Shown here in pieces: positions 9,201 through 18,200 of a DNA stretch of 46,789 nucleotides. The stretch is from contig CALGGM010000127.1 in NCBI GenBank assembly GCA_937915925.1, forward strand, positions 1 to 46,789. The letters run 5' to 3'. A program made the position numbers and the translations under genes. The stretch comes from an uncultured Clostridia bacterium (GTDB lineage: Bacteria > Bacillota > Clostridia > Christensenellales > CAG-138). Position 1 is the stretch's first letter. Each line of letters opens with the position of its first letter. The notes beneath the pieces are model-generated. The model saw nothing but the letters and a program-made list of their open reading frames with translations, did not search any database and was not told the DNA's origin.

Positions 9201-9357
9201 TTCCGTTCTCCCTTTCCGCGATGACGCCCGTTTTTTTCAGTATACCATAGGCGTTTACAGAATTCCATAGCCATTTGCGGAAGGTCAAAGCAGCTTTCGG
9301 GGCCTCTCCCTACGAGCCGTTTTAACAGTTTTCCTCCCCTCACCGGTTGATCTTCGA

Positions 9358-9403
9358 GCGCCCCCTTCAGGGGGAGCTGTCGCCGGAGGCGACTGAGGGG
9401 GTG
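9358..9403. repeat. GC-rich palindromic repeat
   Basis: CCCCC-TTCA-GGGGG is followed by TCGCC-GGA-GGCGA and a closing GGGGG, giving nested hairpins in 46 bases. Similar 'CCCCCTCAGTCGCC...' palindromes are frequent between genes in gut Clostridia. It ends about 25 bases before the metQ promoter. Confidence 0.6.
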
Positions 9404-9427
9404 TGAAAAAAATAAAAAATTCGGGGG

Positions 9428-9456
9428 TTGACAAATCGGAACGATCGTGGTATTCT
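9428..9456 (+). promoter_or_regulatory. metQNI operon promoter
   Basis: TTGACA at 9428-9433 and TATTCT at 9451-9456 are separated by exactly 17 bases, close to the sigma-A consensus. Transcription should start near 9463, giving a leader of about 225 bases before metQ. Confidence 0.85.
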
Positions 9457-9504
9457 GTCCGCGACGTATATGATATACGATCCCGGAAACGGAGGACGCG
9501 TACG

Positions 9505-9594
9505 ATGGCAAAGACGGCATTCGCTTTCAACATGTACATGTGCATGCGACTGATGCGGCTGCCTGTTTGCCGGATCATGCGTTCGTGCATGTAA
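9505..9594 (+). CDS. Methionine-rich attenuator leader peptide
   Basis: This 29-codon ORF has its own ribosome binding site, GGAGG at 9491-9495, nine bases before the ATG. Seven of 29 residues are Met (positions 1, 10, 12, 14, 17, 25, 29), with four packed in codons 10-17, and three are Cys. It lies between a consensus promoter and a perfect terminator, directly before the methionine transporter. This matches amino-acid attenuator leader peptides, with Met as the sensed residue. Ribosomes short of Met-tRNA would stall at 9532-9555. The peptide itself has no evident function. The ORF is seen directly; the attenuation role is inferred. Confidence 0.82.
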   Translation: MAKTAFAFNMYMCMRLMRLPVCRIMRSCM

Positions 9595-9647
9595 ACGTTT
9601 CGCTGATCGCCATTCACGGAAGCCGCAAGCGTCGGCTTCCGTTTTTT
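9516..9647 (+). promoter_or_regulatory. Attenuator: terminator with competing antiterminator
   Basis: The terminator is ACGGAAGCCG (9616-9625) paired perfectly with CGGCTTCCGT (9633-9642) around a 7-base loop, followed by TTTTTT (9642-9647). Segment 9554-9563 can pair with 9618-9627 at nine of ten positions, which would destroy the terminator. Segment 9516-9524 can in turn pair with 9555-9563 (four plus three base pairs and one wobble) and hide the antiterminator strand. A ribosome stalled at Met codons 10-14 would cover 9516-9524 and leave 9554-9563 free, so Met shortage would favour read-through. No S-box or T-box consensus is seen in this leader. The pairings were drawn by eye, without energies. 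Confidence 0.72.
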
Positions 9648-9687
9648 ATACCCCAAAAATCATAAACACACATAAAGGAGTACAACC

Positions 9688-10551
9688 ATGAAAAAACTGA
9701 TTTCCCTCATTCTTATCGCAATCCTCGCGCTCGGCGCGTTTGCAGGCTGCACAAAGACCGCCGCGGGCTTCACAATCGCGGTTCCGAACGACACGACCAA
9801 CGAGGCGCGCGCGCTGCGCCTGCTCGAAGCGAACGGGCTTATCAAGCTGAAAGCGGACGCGGGCGAGACGGCGACCAAGCTCGACATCGAAGAGAACCCC
9901 TACAACATCACGATCACCGAGATCGAAGCCGCACAGCTTCCGTCGCTTTTGAAGGACGTCGACTTTGCGGTCATCAATTCGAACTACGCGGCGGGCGCGG
10001 GGCTGAACCCGGGACGCGACGCGCTGATCCGCGAGGGCGCGGAGTCCCCCTACGCGAACATCCTTGCGGTGAAGGCGGGCAATGAAAACGAGCCGAAGCT
10101 GCTTGCTTTGAAGGCGGCGTTGGAGAGTCAGGCGGTCGCGGATTACTTCCTTGCGCACGGCAGCGAGCTCGGCGCGGTCGGCGTCGTGGAGAATCTCACT
10201 GACGGCTACGATCCCGCGATCGACTACGACGCGTTAAACGGCGTGACCGTCACCGTCGCCGCAACGCCTACGCCACACGCGCTGGTGCTCAATGAGGTCG
10301 TAAAGGGCATCCTCTCTGCGAAGGGCATTACGCTCGAGGTGGTCGAGTTCACCGATTACGTCCAGCCGAACAACGTGGTCGACACGGGTGAGATCGACGC
10401 GAACTACTTCCAGCATCAGCCGTACCTCGACGATTTCAACGCGCAGAACGGCACGAACCTCGTTTCGATCGCGGCGATTCATGTTGAGCCGCTCGGTCTG
10501 TACGGCGGAAAGCTCAGCACGCTGGACGCGCTGAAGGGCTCCGCAAAATGA
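9688..10551 (+). CDS. metQ: MetQ methionine-binding lipoprotein
   Basis: This 287-residue protein of the MetQ/NlpA family is the extracytoplasmic substrate-binding part of the methionine ABC importer. A lipoprotein signal peptide ends at C21 (FAGC lipobox), so it should be anchored in the outer face of the membrane. The mature protein has the family features: VPNDTTNEARALRLLE near residue 31, NSNYAAGAGLNP near residue 100, and TGEIDANYFQHQPYLDDFN near residue 235. AAAGGAG precedes the ATG. Its stop overlaps the metN start (ATGA). It is first in metQNI, downstream of the Met leader peptide, whose codon content independently supports methionine as the substrate. Confidence 0.93.
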   Translation: MKKLISLILIAILALGAFAGCTKTAAGFTIAVPNDTTNEARALRLLEANGLIKLKADAGETATKLDIEENPYNITITEIEAAQLPSLLKDVDFAVINSNYAAGAGLNPGRDALIREGAESPYANILAVKAGNENEPKLLALKAALESQAVADYFLAHGSELGAVGVVENLTDGYDPAIDYDALNGVTVTVAATPTPHALVLNEVVKGILSAKGITLEVVEFTDYVQPNNVVDTGEIDANYFQHQPYLDDFNAQNGTNLVSIAAIHVEPLGLYGGKLSTLDALKGSAK

Positions 10552-11561
10552 TCGAGCTCGTCGGTCTTTCCAAAACCTTCCGCACCGCCGACGGCGCGGT
10601 CGACGCGCTGAAGGACGTCTCGCTGACGGTCCGCGACGGCGAGATCTACGGCATCATCGGCATGTCCGGCGCGGGCAAGAGCACGCTGGTGCGATGTATC
10701 AACCTGCTTGAACGCCCGAGCGCCGGCACGGTGCGCATCGACGGACGGGACCTGCTATCGCTCGATCCGACGGCGCTTCGCGCGGTGCGCCGCGAGATCT
10801 CGATGATCTTTCAAAGCTTTAACCTGCTTGCGCAGCGCACCTGTCTTCAAAACGTCTGCTTCCCGTTGGAGCTCGCGGGCGTCGGGCACAAAGCGGCGCA
10901 GGCGCGCGCACGAGAGCTTCTGGCGCTCGTGGGACTGCCGGACAAGGCGGACGCGTATCCTTCGCAGCTTTCCGGCGGGCAGCAGCAGCGCGTTGCGATC
11001 GCAAGGGCGCTCGCGACCGATCCGAAGGTCCTGCTCTGCGACGAGGCAACCAGCGCACTCGACCCCAAGACGACGCACGACGTGCTGTCGCTGCTGTCCG
11101 ATCTGCACGATCAGCTCGGGCTGACAATCATTCTCATCACGCACCAGATGCGCGTGGTCGAGGAGATCTGCACGCGCGTGGCGATTCTCGATCACGGCAC
11201 GGTCGCGGAGGAAGGTCCCGTGGAGGAGGTCTTCTCCGCGCCGAAGTCGGACGCCGCGCGGCGGCTCGTCTTCCCCGACGGGTACGAGGAGCTTCCCCCG
11301 ACCGGCGAAGACAAGCGCCGCATCCGCGTCGTGTTCCGCGGCTCGCAGACCGCGACCGCGCCGCTGATCGCGCAAATGGCGATCGAACAGCGGATCCTTG
11401 CCAACATCCTTGCCGCGTCGATGAAGACGATCTCCGGCAGGGAGTACGGCTCGATGCTTTTGGAGGTGGACAGCGAAGCGGAGCGAAACCGCGCGCTTGC
11501 ATACCTCAGAAACGTACCCGACATTGCCGCCGAGGAGGTGAACGCCGATGCTGCGCTTTGA
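10548..11561 (+). CDS. metN: MetN methionine importer ATPase
   Basis: This 337-residue ABC ATPase energises methionine import. Walker A is GMSGAGKST at residues 38-46, the Q-loop follows, the signature LSGGQQQR lies near 140, Walker B VLLCDEATSALD near 159-170, and the switch His in ITHQM near 193. Residues 260-337 form the C-terminal NIL/ACT-like domain, which in MetN binds methionine and inhibits transport when the internal pool is high. It overlaps metQ by four bases and metI by 14 bases, so the three genes are translationally coupled. Confidence 0.95.
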   Translation: MIELVGLSKTFRTADGAVDALKDVSLTVRDGEIYGIIGMSGAGKSTLVRCINLLERPSAGTVRIDGRDLLSLDPTALRAVRREISMIFQSFNLLAQRTCLQNVCFPLELAGVGHKAAQARARELLALVGLPDKADAYPSQLSGGQQQRVAIARALATDPKVLLCDEATSALDPKTTHDVLSLLSDLHDQLGLTIILITHQMRVVEEICTRVAILDHGTVAEEGPVEEVFSAPKSDAARRLVFPDGYEELPPTGEDKRRIRVVFRGSQTATAPLIAQMAIEQRILANILAASMKTISGREYGSMLLEVDSEAERNRALAYLRNVPDIAAEEVNADAAL

Positions 11562-12237
11562 ACCGATCGAAGAAACCTGGCGCATCGTCTCCGGCGAGTT
11601 TCCGCTTGCGCTTTTGGAAACGCTGTACGCGACGCTGCTTGCCGCGGCGTTTGCGATCCTCATCGGGCTGCCGCTCGGCGTGCTGCTCGTCGCGGGCGAA
11701 TCGGACGGCGTGCTGCCGCTGCCCAAGTGGGTCATGAAAGCGCTGAACGTACTGATCAACATTCTGCGCTCGGTGCCGTTCATCATCCTCATGATCCTCG
11801 TGATCCCGCTGACGCGGCTCATTGTGGGTAAGGCGTACGGCACGCTCGCCTCGGTCGTGCCGCTCGTGATCGCGGCGTTCCCGTTTGTCGCGCGACTTAC
11901 CGAAAGCAGCCTTCGCGAGGTCGATCCGAACCTTATCGAAATGGCGCAGAGCCTCGGCGCGACGCCGTTTCAGATCATCACGAAGGTCATGCTCAAGGAG
12001 AGCGTCCCGTCGCTTCTGTCCAACCTGACGATCGCGATCACCACGATCCTCGGCTACACCGCCATGTCCGGCGCGGTCGGCGGAGGGGGCTTAGGGAAGC
12101 TTGCCATCACCTACGGCTATAACCGCTACATGTACGGCGTCATGACTGCCGCCGTGATCCTGCTCGTCGTGCTCGTGCAGCTGTTCCAATCCGTCGGCAC
12201 GCGCCTCGCCGCAAAAAGCGACAAGCGCCGCAGATGA
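11548..12237 (+). CDS. metI: MetI methionine importer permease
   Basis: This 229-residue inner-membrane permease has about five membrane helices. The type I importer EAA loop (SLREVDPNLIEMAQSLGATPFQII) is near residues 115-137 and docks MetN. The start lies inside the end of metN. The C-terminus is short and basic. With metQ and metN it completes the transporter. No met biosynthesis gene follows; the 3' flank is repeat-rich non-coding DNA. Confidence 0.94.
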   Translation: MLRFEPIEETWRIVSGEFPLALLETLYATLLAAAFAILIGLPLGVLLVAGESDGVLPLPKWVMKALNVLINILRSVPFIILMILVIPLTRLIVGKAYGTLASVVPLVIAAFPFVARLTESSLREVDPNLIEMAQSLGATPFQIITKVMLKESVPSLLSNLTIAITTILGYTAMSGAVGGGGLGKLAITYGYNRYMYGVMTAAVILLVVLVQLFQSVGTRLAAKSDKRRR

Positions 12238-12315
12238 TGCACGACTCCCCCGTCGCCTTGCGACGGTCACGCCGCGCATGATTGCATAAACGCCATCCGT
12301 CCTGTAATGTACAAA

Positions 12316-12390
12316 CATGTGTCATCCTGAGGCGAAGCCGAAGGATCTTAAAGATTCTTCGTCGGCGTTGCCTCCTCAGAATGACACATG
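12316..12390. repeat. 75-base near-palindromic repeat (MITE-like)
   Basis: CATGTGTCAT (12316-12325) is the perfect complement of 12381-12390. After one mismatch CTGAGG pairs with CCTCAG, and GCCGA/TCGGC pair further in. The outer sequence resembles the 'TGTCATCCTGAGC...' palindromes scattered through many bacterial genomes. It may also act as a terminator for metQNI, though no U run follows. Confidence 0.65.
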
Positions 12391-12429
12391 ATTTTTGAAC
12401 GGCGCCCCGCAGATACAATGGTACGCACG

Positions 12430-12600
12430 GGAAGCGCGCTATGTAATGAAGCGAAGCGAAATGGATATCATCCGCCCGCGAAACCATCTTGTAGGGGATG
12501 CCGACCCCGTCATCCCGCAGAAAGGGGGTCCCATCGGGACCCCTTCCTGTTCTCTTCTCTCTTCTCTTTTCACTCTTCTCTCTTCTCTTATTCTCCTCTT
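12430..12600. repeat. Repeat cluster: GAAGCGAAGCGAA unit, hairpins, pyrimidine tract
   Basis: This stretch has no gene until the 3' end of the ABC gene at 12588. It holds a partial copy of the TAAYGAAGCGAAGCGAA-type unit (about 12441-12463, compare 14892-14912). Two GC hairpins follow, at about 12493-12515 and 12521-12544 (GGGGTCCC/GGGACCCC). An almost pure C/T tract of about 50 bases (about 12549-12601) overlaps the last codons of the ABC transporter. Confidence 0.55.
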
Positions 12601-14189
12601 ACCGTCATGGCGAGGACGCCGTCGAACCGCGAAAGCTTAGCCTCGGTGAACCGGTGCGAGACCACAAGAATCAGCTTCCCCCGTATCGCCAGCAGCAGGT
12701 CTTCGATCTTATCCGCCGTTGCGCCGTCGAGGTTTGCAAGCGGCTCGTCGAGGATCAGCACGTCGGCGTCGCGCAGCAGCGCCCGCGCAAGGCAGATGCG
12801 CCGCTTTTCGCCGCCCGACAGGTTCGCGCCGTTCTCCGAAACGGTCGCATTGAGCGCTTCCCTGCTCGCGAACTTAGAGAGCCCGAGCGTCTGCAGCAGC
12901 GTGATCAGCCGTTCGTCGGGTATGTCGCGGTACATCGTCAGATTGTTTCGGAGCGTATCGCAGAACAGTGCCGCCTCCTGCCGCACGACGGTCATGCAAC
13001 CGTAGGTGCTGCCGAATTCCGTGATCGGCGTTCCGTCGATTTCAATCGTGCCCGCCTGCGCGTCGTAATAGCGAAGCAGCAGGTTGACCGCCGTCGTCTT
13101 CCCACAGCCGCTCGGACCCTTGATGAGGTAGCGCCTGCCCGCCTCGGCGCAAAAGCTGAACCCGTTTAAGATCGGCTCGCCGTTCGGGTACGCGAAGGCG
13201 ACGTCCGAAAACCGGATCCCCTGCTTTACGCATGTCAGCGGCGCTTTCTCCGTCTTCTCCGTCCCCTCTGCAAGGAACCGCTCCATCTCCTCGCACGTCG
13301 GCGTGATCGCCACGAGCTCGCGAATGATCTCCGCAAGAGAGATCAGCGGGTACGACAGCTGATCGATCATGCCGATCGCGACAAAGAAATCGCCCGCGGA
13401 AAACTCGCCGCGCAGCACGAGCCACGCCGCGAACGCGAGAACGACGAAGTACGACAGGTACGAGATCAGCGTCGTAATGAGCTGCGCCGCCGCGCCGAGC
13501 ATCGAATCGCGCAGCTCCGTTTTTGCAACGCAGTCGTTCTCATTTTCGAAGCGGGTCAGGATTTGCCGTTCGATCGAGAAGTTTTTGATGATCTCAAAGC
13601 CCTTGAGCCAGTCATTGACCTTGGTCAGCGTCCGCTCCACGGCTTCGAGACGCTCCGTCTGCGCGCGCTTTAAGCGCTGTTCGATCAGCTTCGGCACGCA
13701 CAGCGGCGTCGAAAGCAGCACGACCGTGATCAGCGCAAGCCGCCAATCGAGGAAAAACAGCCCCGCGCCAACAAAGACGATCGAGAACAGAACGTCAAAG
13801 AATATCGGCAGCATGCGAAACCGACGCTCCCGGATCGCGTCCGCGTCGCTCGTGAGCTTCGCAAGATACGCGCCCTGCGGACGGCTTTGGTAGACGACGA
13901 AATCCCTCCGCACGATGCTTTCGAAGACGTCGCGCTTTAAGAGCCGCGTGCAGCCGACGACATAGCGCGCTCTCAGCCGCATGTACAGATAATAGAACAG
14001 ACACTCGCCCAAGATAAATGAGATCAGCAGCAGCCCGTATTTGATTGTGGAACGGATCTCACCGGCGATCGCGTAATCGAGCACGTCGCCCTTGAAGAAT
14101 TGCAGAACCACTGCCAAAGCGTGGCTCATGAGGATGCAGAACAGCGCGCCGAAAAAGACGGCGCGATTGCGCTTTTGGTAATTTCTCAT
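12588..14189 (-). CDS. ABC exporter, fused membrane and ATPase domains
   Basis: This 533-residue half-transporter is of the type IV exporter (ABCB/MsbA-like) family. Residues about 1-300 form six membrane helices, starting MRNYQKRNRAVFFGALF. Residues about 325-533 form the nucleotide-binding domain, with Walker A GPSGCGKTT, signature LSGGEKRR, Walker B VLILDEPLANLD and switch His in VSHRF. It is shorter than usual (about 570-600) and should dimerise. It stands alone, with no partner exporter or peptide precursor beside it, so the cargo (drug, lipid or peptide) is unknown. Its 3' end runs into a low-complexity pyrimidine tract. Confidence 0.9.
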   Translation of the reverse strand: MRNYQKRNRAVFFGALFCILMSHALAVVLQFFKGDVLDYAIAGEIRSTIKYGLLLISFILGECLFYYLYMRLRARYVVGCTRLLKRDVFESIVRRDFVVYQSRPQGAYLAKLTSDADAIRERRFRMLPIFFDVLFSIVFVGAGLFFLDWRLALITVVLLSTPLCVPKLIEQRLKRAQTERLEAVERTLTKVNDWLKGFEIIKNFSIERQILTRFENENDCVAKTELRDSMLGAAAQLITTLISYLSYFVVLAFAAWLVLRGEFSAGDFFVAIGMIDQLSYPLISLAEIIRELVAITPTCEEMERFLAEGTEKTEKAPLTCVKQGIRFSDVAFAYPNGEPILNGFSFCAEAGRRYLIKGPSGCGKTTAVNLLLRYYDAQAGTIEIDGTPITEFGSTYGCMTVVRQEAALFCDTLRNNLTMYRDIPDERLITLLQTLGLSKFASREALNATVSENGANLSGGEKRRICLARALLRDADVLILDEPLANLDGATADKIEDLLLAIRGKLILVVSHRFTEAKLSRFDGVLAMTVRGE

Positions 14190-14351
14190 ATGTACCTCCT
14201 ATCGTCCTTGCGACAGAAGGAATGAACCGTATTTTCCTTCTGCCGTTCAGAAGGACGTCCGGTACTTCACCATCGAGAAATTCTCCTTTCGATTTCTTAA
14301 TCTATATCATACCGTATTTTCAGCGCAAATGCAAGATCGCCGCACGGGTCC

Positions 14352-14771
14352 TTATTCGATACACCCTCTGCGTTTCGCTTCGTCGATCAGTTTGGGCTGG
14401 ATCAACGGGTATGTCCAACGATCCGCCGGTCGATCCGTGATCACGATCCACTCGATCTCGCTGTGCAGCTCCGGCTCAAAGGCTTGAATGTCCGCACAGT
14501 AAAGCATCCCGAAGGTTTCTTCCCCATCGAAGTTATCCGGCGCCGTAACGGAATACACGCAGACCGGCTTCAGCGTATACGCGATCGCGCCGGTTTCCTC
14601 ATAGAGCTCACGCTTTGCGGTATCGATGATGGCTTCGCCCTCCTCCCGATGCCCGCCGGGAACCTCATACGTGTCCCGTTTCATGTGCTTACAGAACACC
14701 CATCGACGGTTCGTCCTTGCAATAATATTATTCAAAACAAAAAGAGCGGTGATACCAGCATCCGTTATCAT
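14352..14771 (-). CDS. NUDIX hydrolase
   Basis: This 139-residue protein has a complete Nudix box, GGHREEGEAI...RELYEETGA, with the metal-binding REXXEE, preceded by KRDTYEVP. Members hydrolyse nucleoside diphosphate-linked compounds in the cytosol. The start is uncertain: the only in-frame ATG near the family N-terminus (MITDAGITAL) has no clear ribosome binding site, and the frame upstream is repeat DNA (14780-15054). The repeat may have landed at the 5' end and replaced the native start region and promoter, so the gene may be weakly expressed. The substrate is unknown. Confidence 0.8.
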   Translation of the reverse strand: MITDAGITALFVLNNIIARTNRRWVFCKHMKRDTYEVPGGHREEGEAIIDTAKRELYEETGAIAYTLKPVCVYSVTAPDNFDGEETFGMLYCADIQAFEPELHSEIEWIVITDRPADRWTYPLIQPKLIDEAKRRGCIE

Positions 14772-14856
14772 CGCTCGACGCAGTAGGGGCAGCGTGTATT
14801 GATGCGCCGGAGGGCGGTATTTGGGGCTTTGCTGAGCAGGCTGTCGATAAGGGAGA

Positions 14857-15054
14857 GATGGCGACGCGCGGGAAGCGCGCGACGGCACCGCTGTAACGAA
14901 GCGAAGCGAAGTGGCAAAAGAATCCGCGTTTTCGCGACGGAGCTATACTTACGTATGCGACTGAAGATGGCGACGCGCGGGAAGCGTGCGACGTCACCGC
15001 TGTAACGGAGCGAAGCGGAGTGGTTAAGAAAACGCGGATAATTTGCGGCGAAAT
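14857..15054. repeat. Compound dispersed repeat, copy 2
   Basis: Two tandem-like copies of a unit of about 63 bases (14857-14920 and 14966-15028; both begin GATGGCGACGCGCGGGAAGC and end near GAAGCGAAGY) alternate with blocks 14928-14960 and 15029-15054. Those two blocks recur inverted at 1-66. The arrangement is a mosaic in which units were inserted into each other. The unit also resembles part of 12430-12470. It is non-coding despite spurious reading frames. Confidence 0.75.
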
Positions 15055-15062
15055 AATAGAAA

Positions 15063-15178
15063 GAAAGGGCGCCCTCGCGCCCTTTCATCCTGCCAGTATT
15101 CATTTATAATATCTCGCCGCAAATGGTCTGACCCCTTTTGCGACAGCCTGAAAGGGGGGAGACATGTCTCCCCCTTTT
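15063..15178 (-). terminator. Two hairpins downstream of the subtilase gene
   Basis: AAAGGGCGC/GCGCCCTTT pair at 15066-15087. GGGGGAGACATGTCTCCCCC near 15155-15174 is a perfect palindrome flanked by A and T runs. The second lies about 35 bases after the subtilase stop on the minus strand and is the likely terminator. Confidence 0.65.
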
Positions 15179-15210
15179 ATGTTGCCGGATGTGTCGGCAT
15201 TATAGCATGG

Positions 15211-18200
15211 TTATTCGACCGGAAGCGTTTTGATGAGACCGACCACATAGCGCAGGATCGCTGCTGCGTCTGCCGCCGTGACCTCGCCGTCGCCGTTCAC
15301 ATCCGCGTTGGCTGCGCCGCGCGGGGTGAGCTCGGAGAGGTTGACGAGCGCGCGCAGGATGATTGCGGCGTCCGCCGCCGTGATCATGCCGTCGCAGTTC
15401 GCGTCGCCCATAAACGGACCCTCAAAGAGGATGCTGCCGTCTACGGTCAGCGCTGTCAGTTCCTTGACCGTATCTTCCTCCGCATACGAAAGTGCGCTGA
15501 CGTTTCCGTGCACGCTCTCGGTGAACGCGATCTCCGCGCGCGTACCCGGTGCGATCTCATCGACCGCCGCAAAGTACAGCGTCACTACGACGTCGCCGTC
15601 CTTGAGCGTGACGTCCTCCTCGCTTGCCCATGCCATCGAAAGGACCGTTCCGCTCTCGCTGACCGACCAGTCTGCCACGCCTTCCGCCTTGCGGAATGCG
15701 AGAAGCTCCTGATCATAGGTCAGGAAGATCTGCATGCTGTCGACCGCAAATTCGCCGTTCGGCAGATTGATCACGCTCACGTCGAAGCAATAGAGCTTCT
15801 CGCCGTCCTCGATCACGTACGAATCGAGCGCGTTCATCTCGCCGCCGACAAAGGTCACAAGCAGCATCGGGATCACGACATCCTTTGTCTGCACCGCAAA
15901 CGCCGGATTTTCGAACGCGGCGGAAGTCCAGCGTCCGAGTCCTTCCACATACGCCTGCGGCTCGGTCACCACCGCGTAGGTCGCCGAAACCGTTTCGGTC
16001 TCGACATGCGTCGCGTCGGTCTTGCACACGCGCGTCGCCGTGACCGTGCTGAAGTCGTCCGCCCATTCGTAGGTCGGCTCGTCCCAGTCATGACCGATAC
16101 CGGCGATCTCCACCGTCTGCTCTTCGGTCAGACCGAAGGCGTCGTTTCTTTCCGCCGTGCGGACCGCAACCTCGGATTCCACGCAGTTCTGCGACGTGAA
16201 CGTGACGGTCGCAAGCGCCGTTTCGGCTGCGATCGGCTCGCTGCCCTTGACCGCATACGCGACGGTAATGACGCCGCTGTCGTCCTTATGCACGGAGACG
16301 AACTCCGTTCCCGTCGTATGGCTCTGATAGGTCAGCTCATCGGGATCATAGGTCAGCGTGAACAGACCGTTCAGCGTCGGTTCGGTATCGCAGACCGTGA
16401 CCGTTCCTTCTTCCACCGCCGCCGCAGCCGCCTTGGACGCTCCGACGTTCAGGTTCGTGCTGAGACGGTGTACTGCGGGAGCAGAAGCGCTTGCGCGAAG
16501 ATGCGATGCTTCAACGTTCGTTCCCGCTTCCGCCTGCAGCTTCACAGCGGACCCTGCGCCGAACTTCTTTGCCTCTGCCGCAATGCGCGCTCTGACCTCT
16601 GCGGTCATCAGCTCGTCACGGCTCGCAAGCGCCTTCAACTCGAGAGGCTCGTCGCTCGCGGGCTCGTCATCGACCGCTGCTGGCGCCGCTGCTCCGTCTA
16701 CATAGAAGCCGACCGCCGGCCAGATGTCCTGACCGAAATCGCCGACATGGTAAATTGCGCCGTTCGACGGGTTGATGATGATCAGCTCGGAGACGTCTCC
16801 GTCCTGATGGCCCCAGTAGAGGAACGTACCGTCATAGTACAGCGTCTGATACAGGAACGAGGTGCTGATGCCGGTATCGACCACCTGCGTCGGGTTGCCG
16901 AACGAGATCGAGTTGCGGATGTTCATTGTGGTCTGCCAGATCTTGCCGTTCTCATCGAGGAAGTAGAAGCTCGACGAGGTCGTGCCGACGGTCCTTGCCG
17001 CGACCGCAACGATGTATACGTCGTCGCCGATCCTGGTGGATGCATCGAGCAGGCCGTACGGGATTCCGCAGTAGATTCCTCCGTCCTCCTCATCCTCTTC
17101 CGCTTCGATGTTGCCGAAGACCAGGTAGTTCGCGAAGGCGTACACATAGTAGCCGCTGTAGCTGGTGGAAGCTCTTGCGGCGTCGAACGCCATGACGTAG
17201 TTCTCGCCGAGCTCCGTAAGATCATAGTTGCTGCGGTCGACCGTATACAGGTAGGACGTCTGCGAATCCATATCCAGCGAGCCGGCATAGAGCGTCGAGG
17301 CGTTGTTCATGAACGCGGACTGCAGCGCAAGCTCCTGATCGTTTTCGTGGAGCTTGTTCCATGTCGGCAGGGTATCGGAGTTGAACGAGGAGAAGTACAC
17401 GCCTGCTTCCTCATCCCAGATAATGCCGTTCAGGTTCTTGTTCGCCGCGATAACGGTGACGGTGGCTTCGCCGAATTTGGTTTCATCCGAATGCGCCGTG
17501 GCGCGAACGGTCGTCGTGCCTGCCGCGACGCCGGTGACCTTGCCGTTTTCGTCAACCGTTGCGATGCTCTCGTTATCCGAGGTCCAGATGACCTCGCGAT
17601 CGCTCGCCGTCAGCGGCGTCACCTGCGCGATCAGCGTCGCCGAGGTGTCCTTGTAAAGGCTCACTGTCATCGGAACGACTTCAACGGCGGACACGTCATA
17701 CGGCGCGACCTCGTAGGTCATCGTGGTCTTGACGAACAGATAGATATCGGTTGCACTGTTTGCGTTCGTGGTGAGGCTGAACGTGTTGTTATAATAACGC
17801 ATGTAGGTCGCTCTGTCCGCGAAACGCAGCCGGTTGTCAGCGTACTGCCAGGTATTGTACGTGTTGTTCGTGCTGATCTGCAGGTTCGAACCCGTATTGC
17901 TGTTTCTGCGCAGATAGTAGTTTCCGTTTCTGAAACGGATGCCGTCCGTTGCGCTCCAGACCGCCGTGGACGCGACGTCCGCGCCGTCGATATAGACGGC
18001 ATTTTCCGTCTGCTCTACGCCGGCGTTGATCTTGACCCGCGTGGTGGCAACGCTGGTATTGTTGCGTCTGAGGATGTAGGCGTTGCCCACCGCATTGGCG
18101 TTGACGATCAGGTAGTCGTTGTTGGCTTCCAGCGTGTCCGTCAGAACATAGACTGTCTTCTGAGCAGTGGTGTTGTCGTTGACTCTGACCGCAACCGCCG

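Noticed and set aside
7477..9288. 603-codon minus-strand frame
   Set aside because: It covers the 3' part of the LRR-CAP gene and the histidine phosphatase in a wrong frame; low-complexity Arg/Asp-rich sequence with no domain.
9428..9687. SAM riboswitch or Met T-box upstream of metQ
   Set aside because: No S-box core motifs and no T-box sequence with specifier stem were seen; the space is filled by the leader ORF and its terminator.
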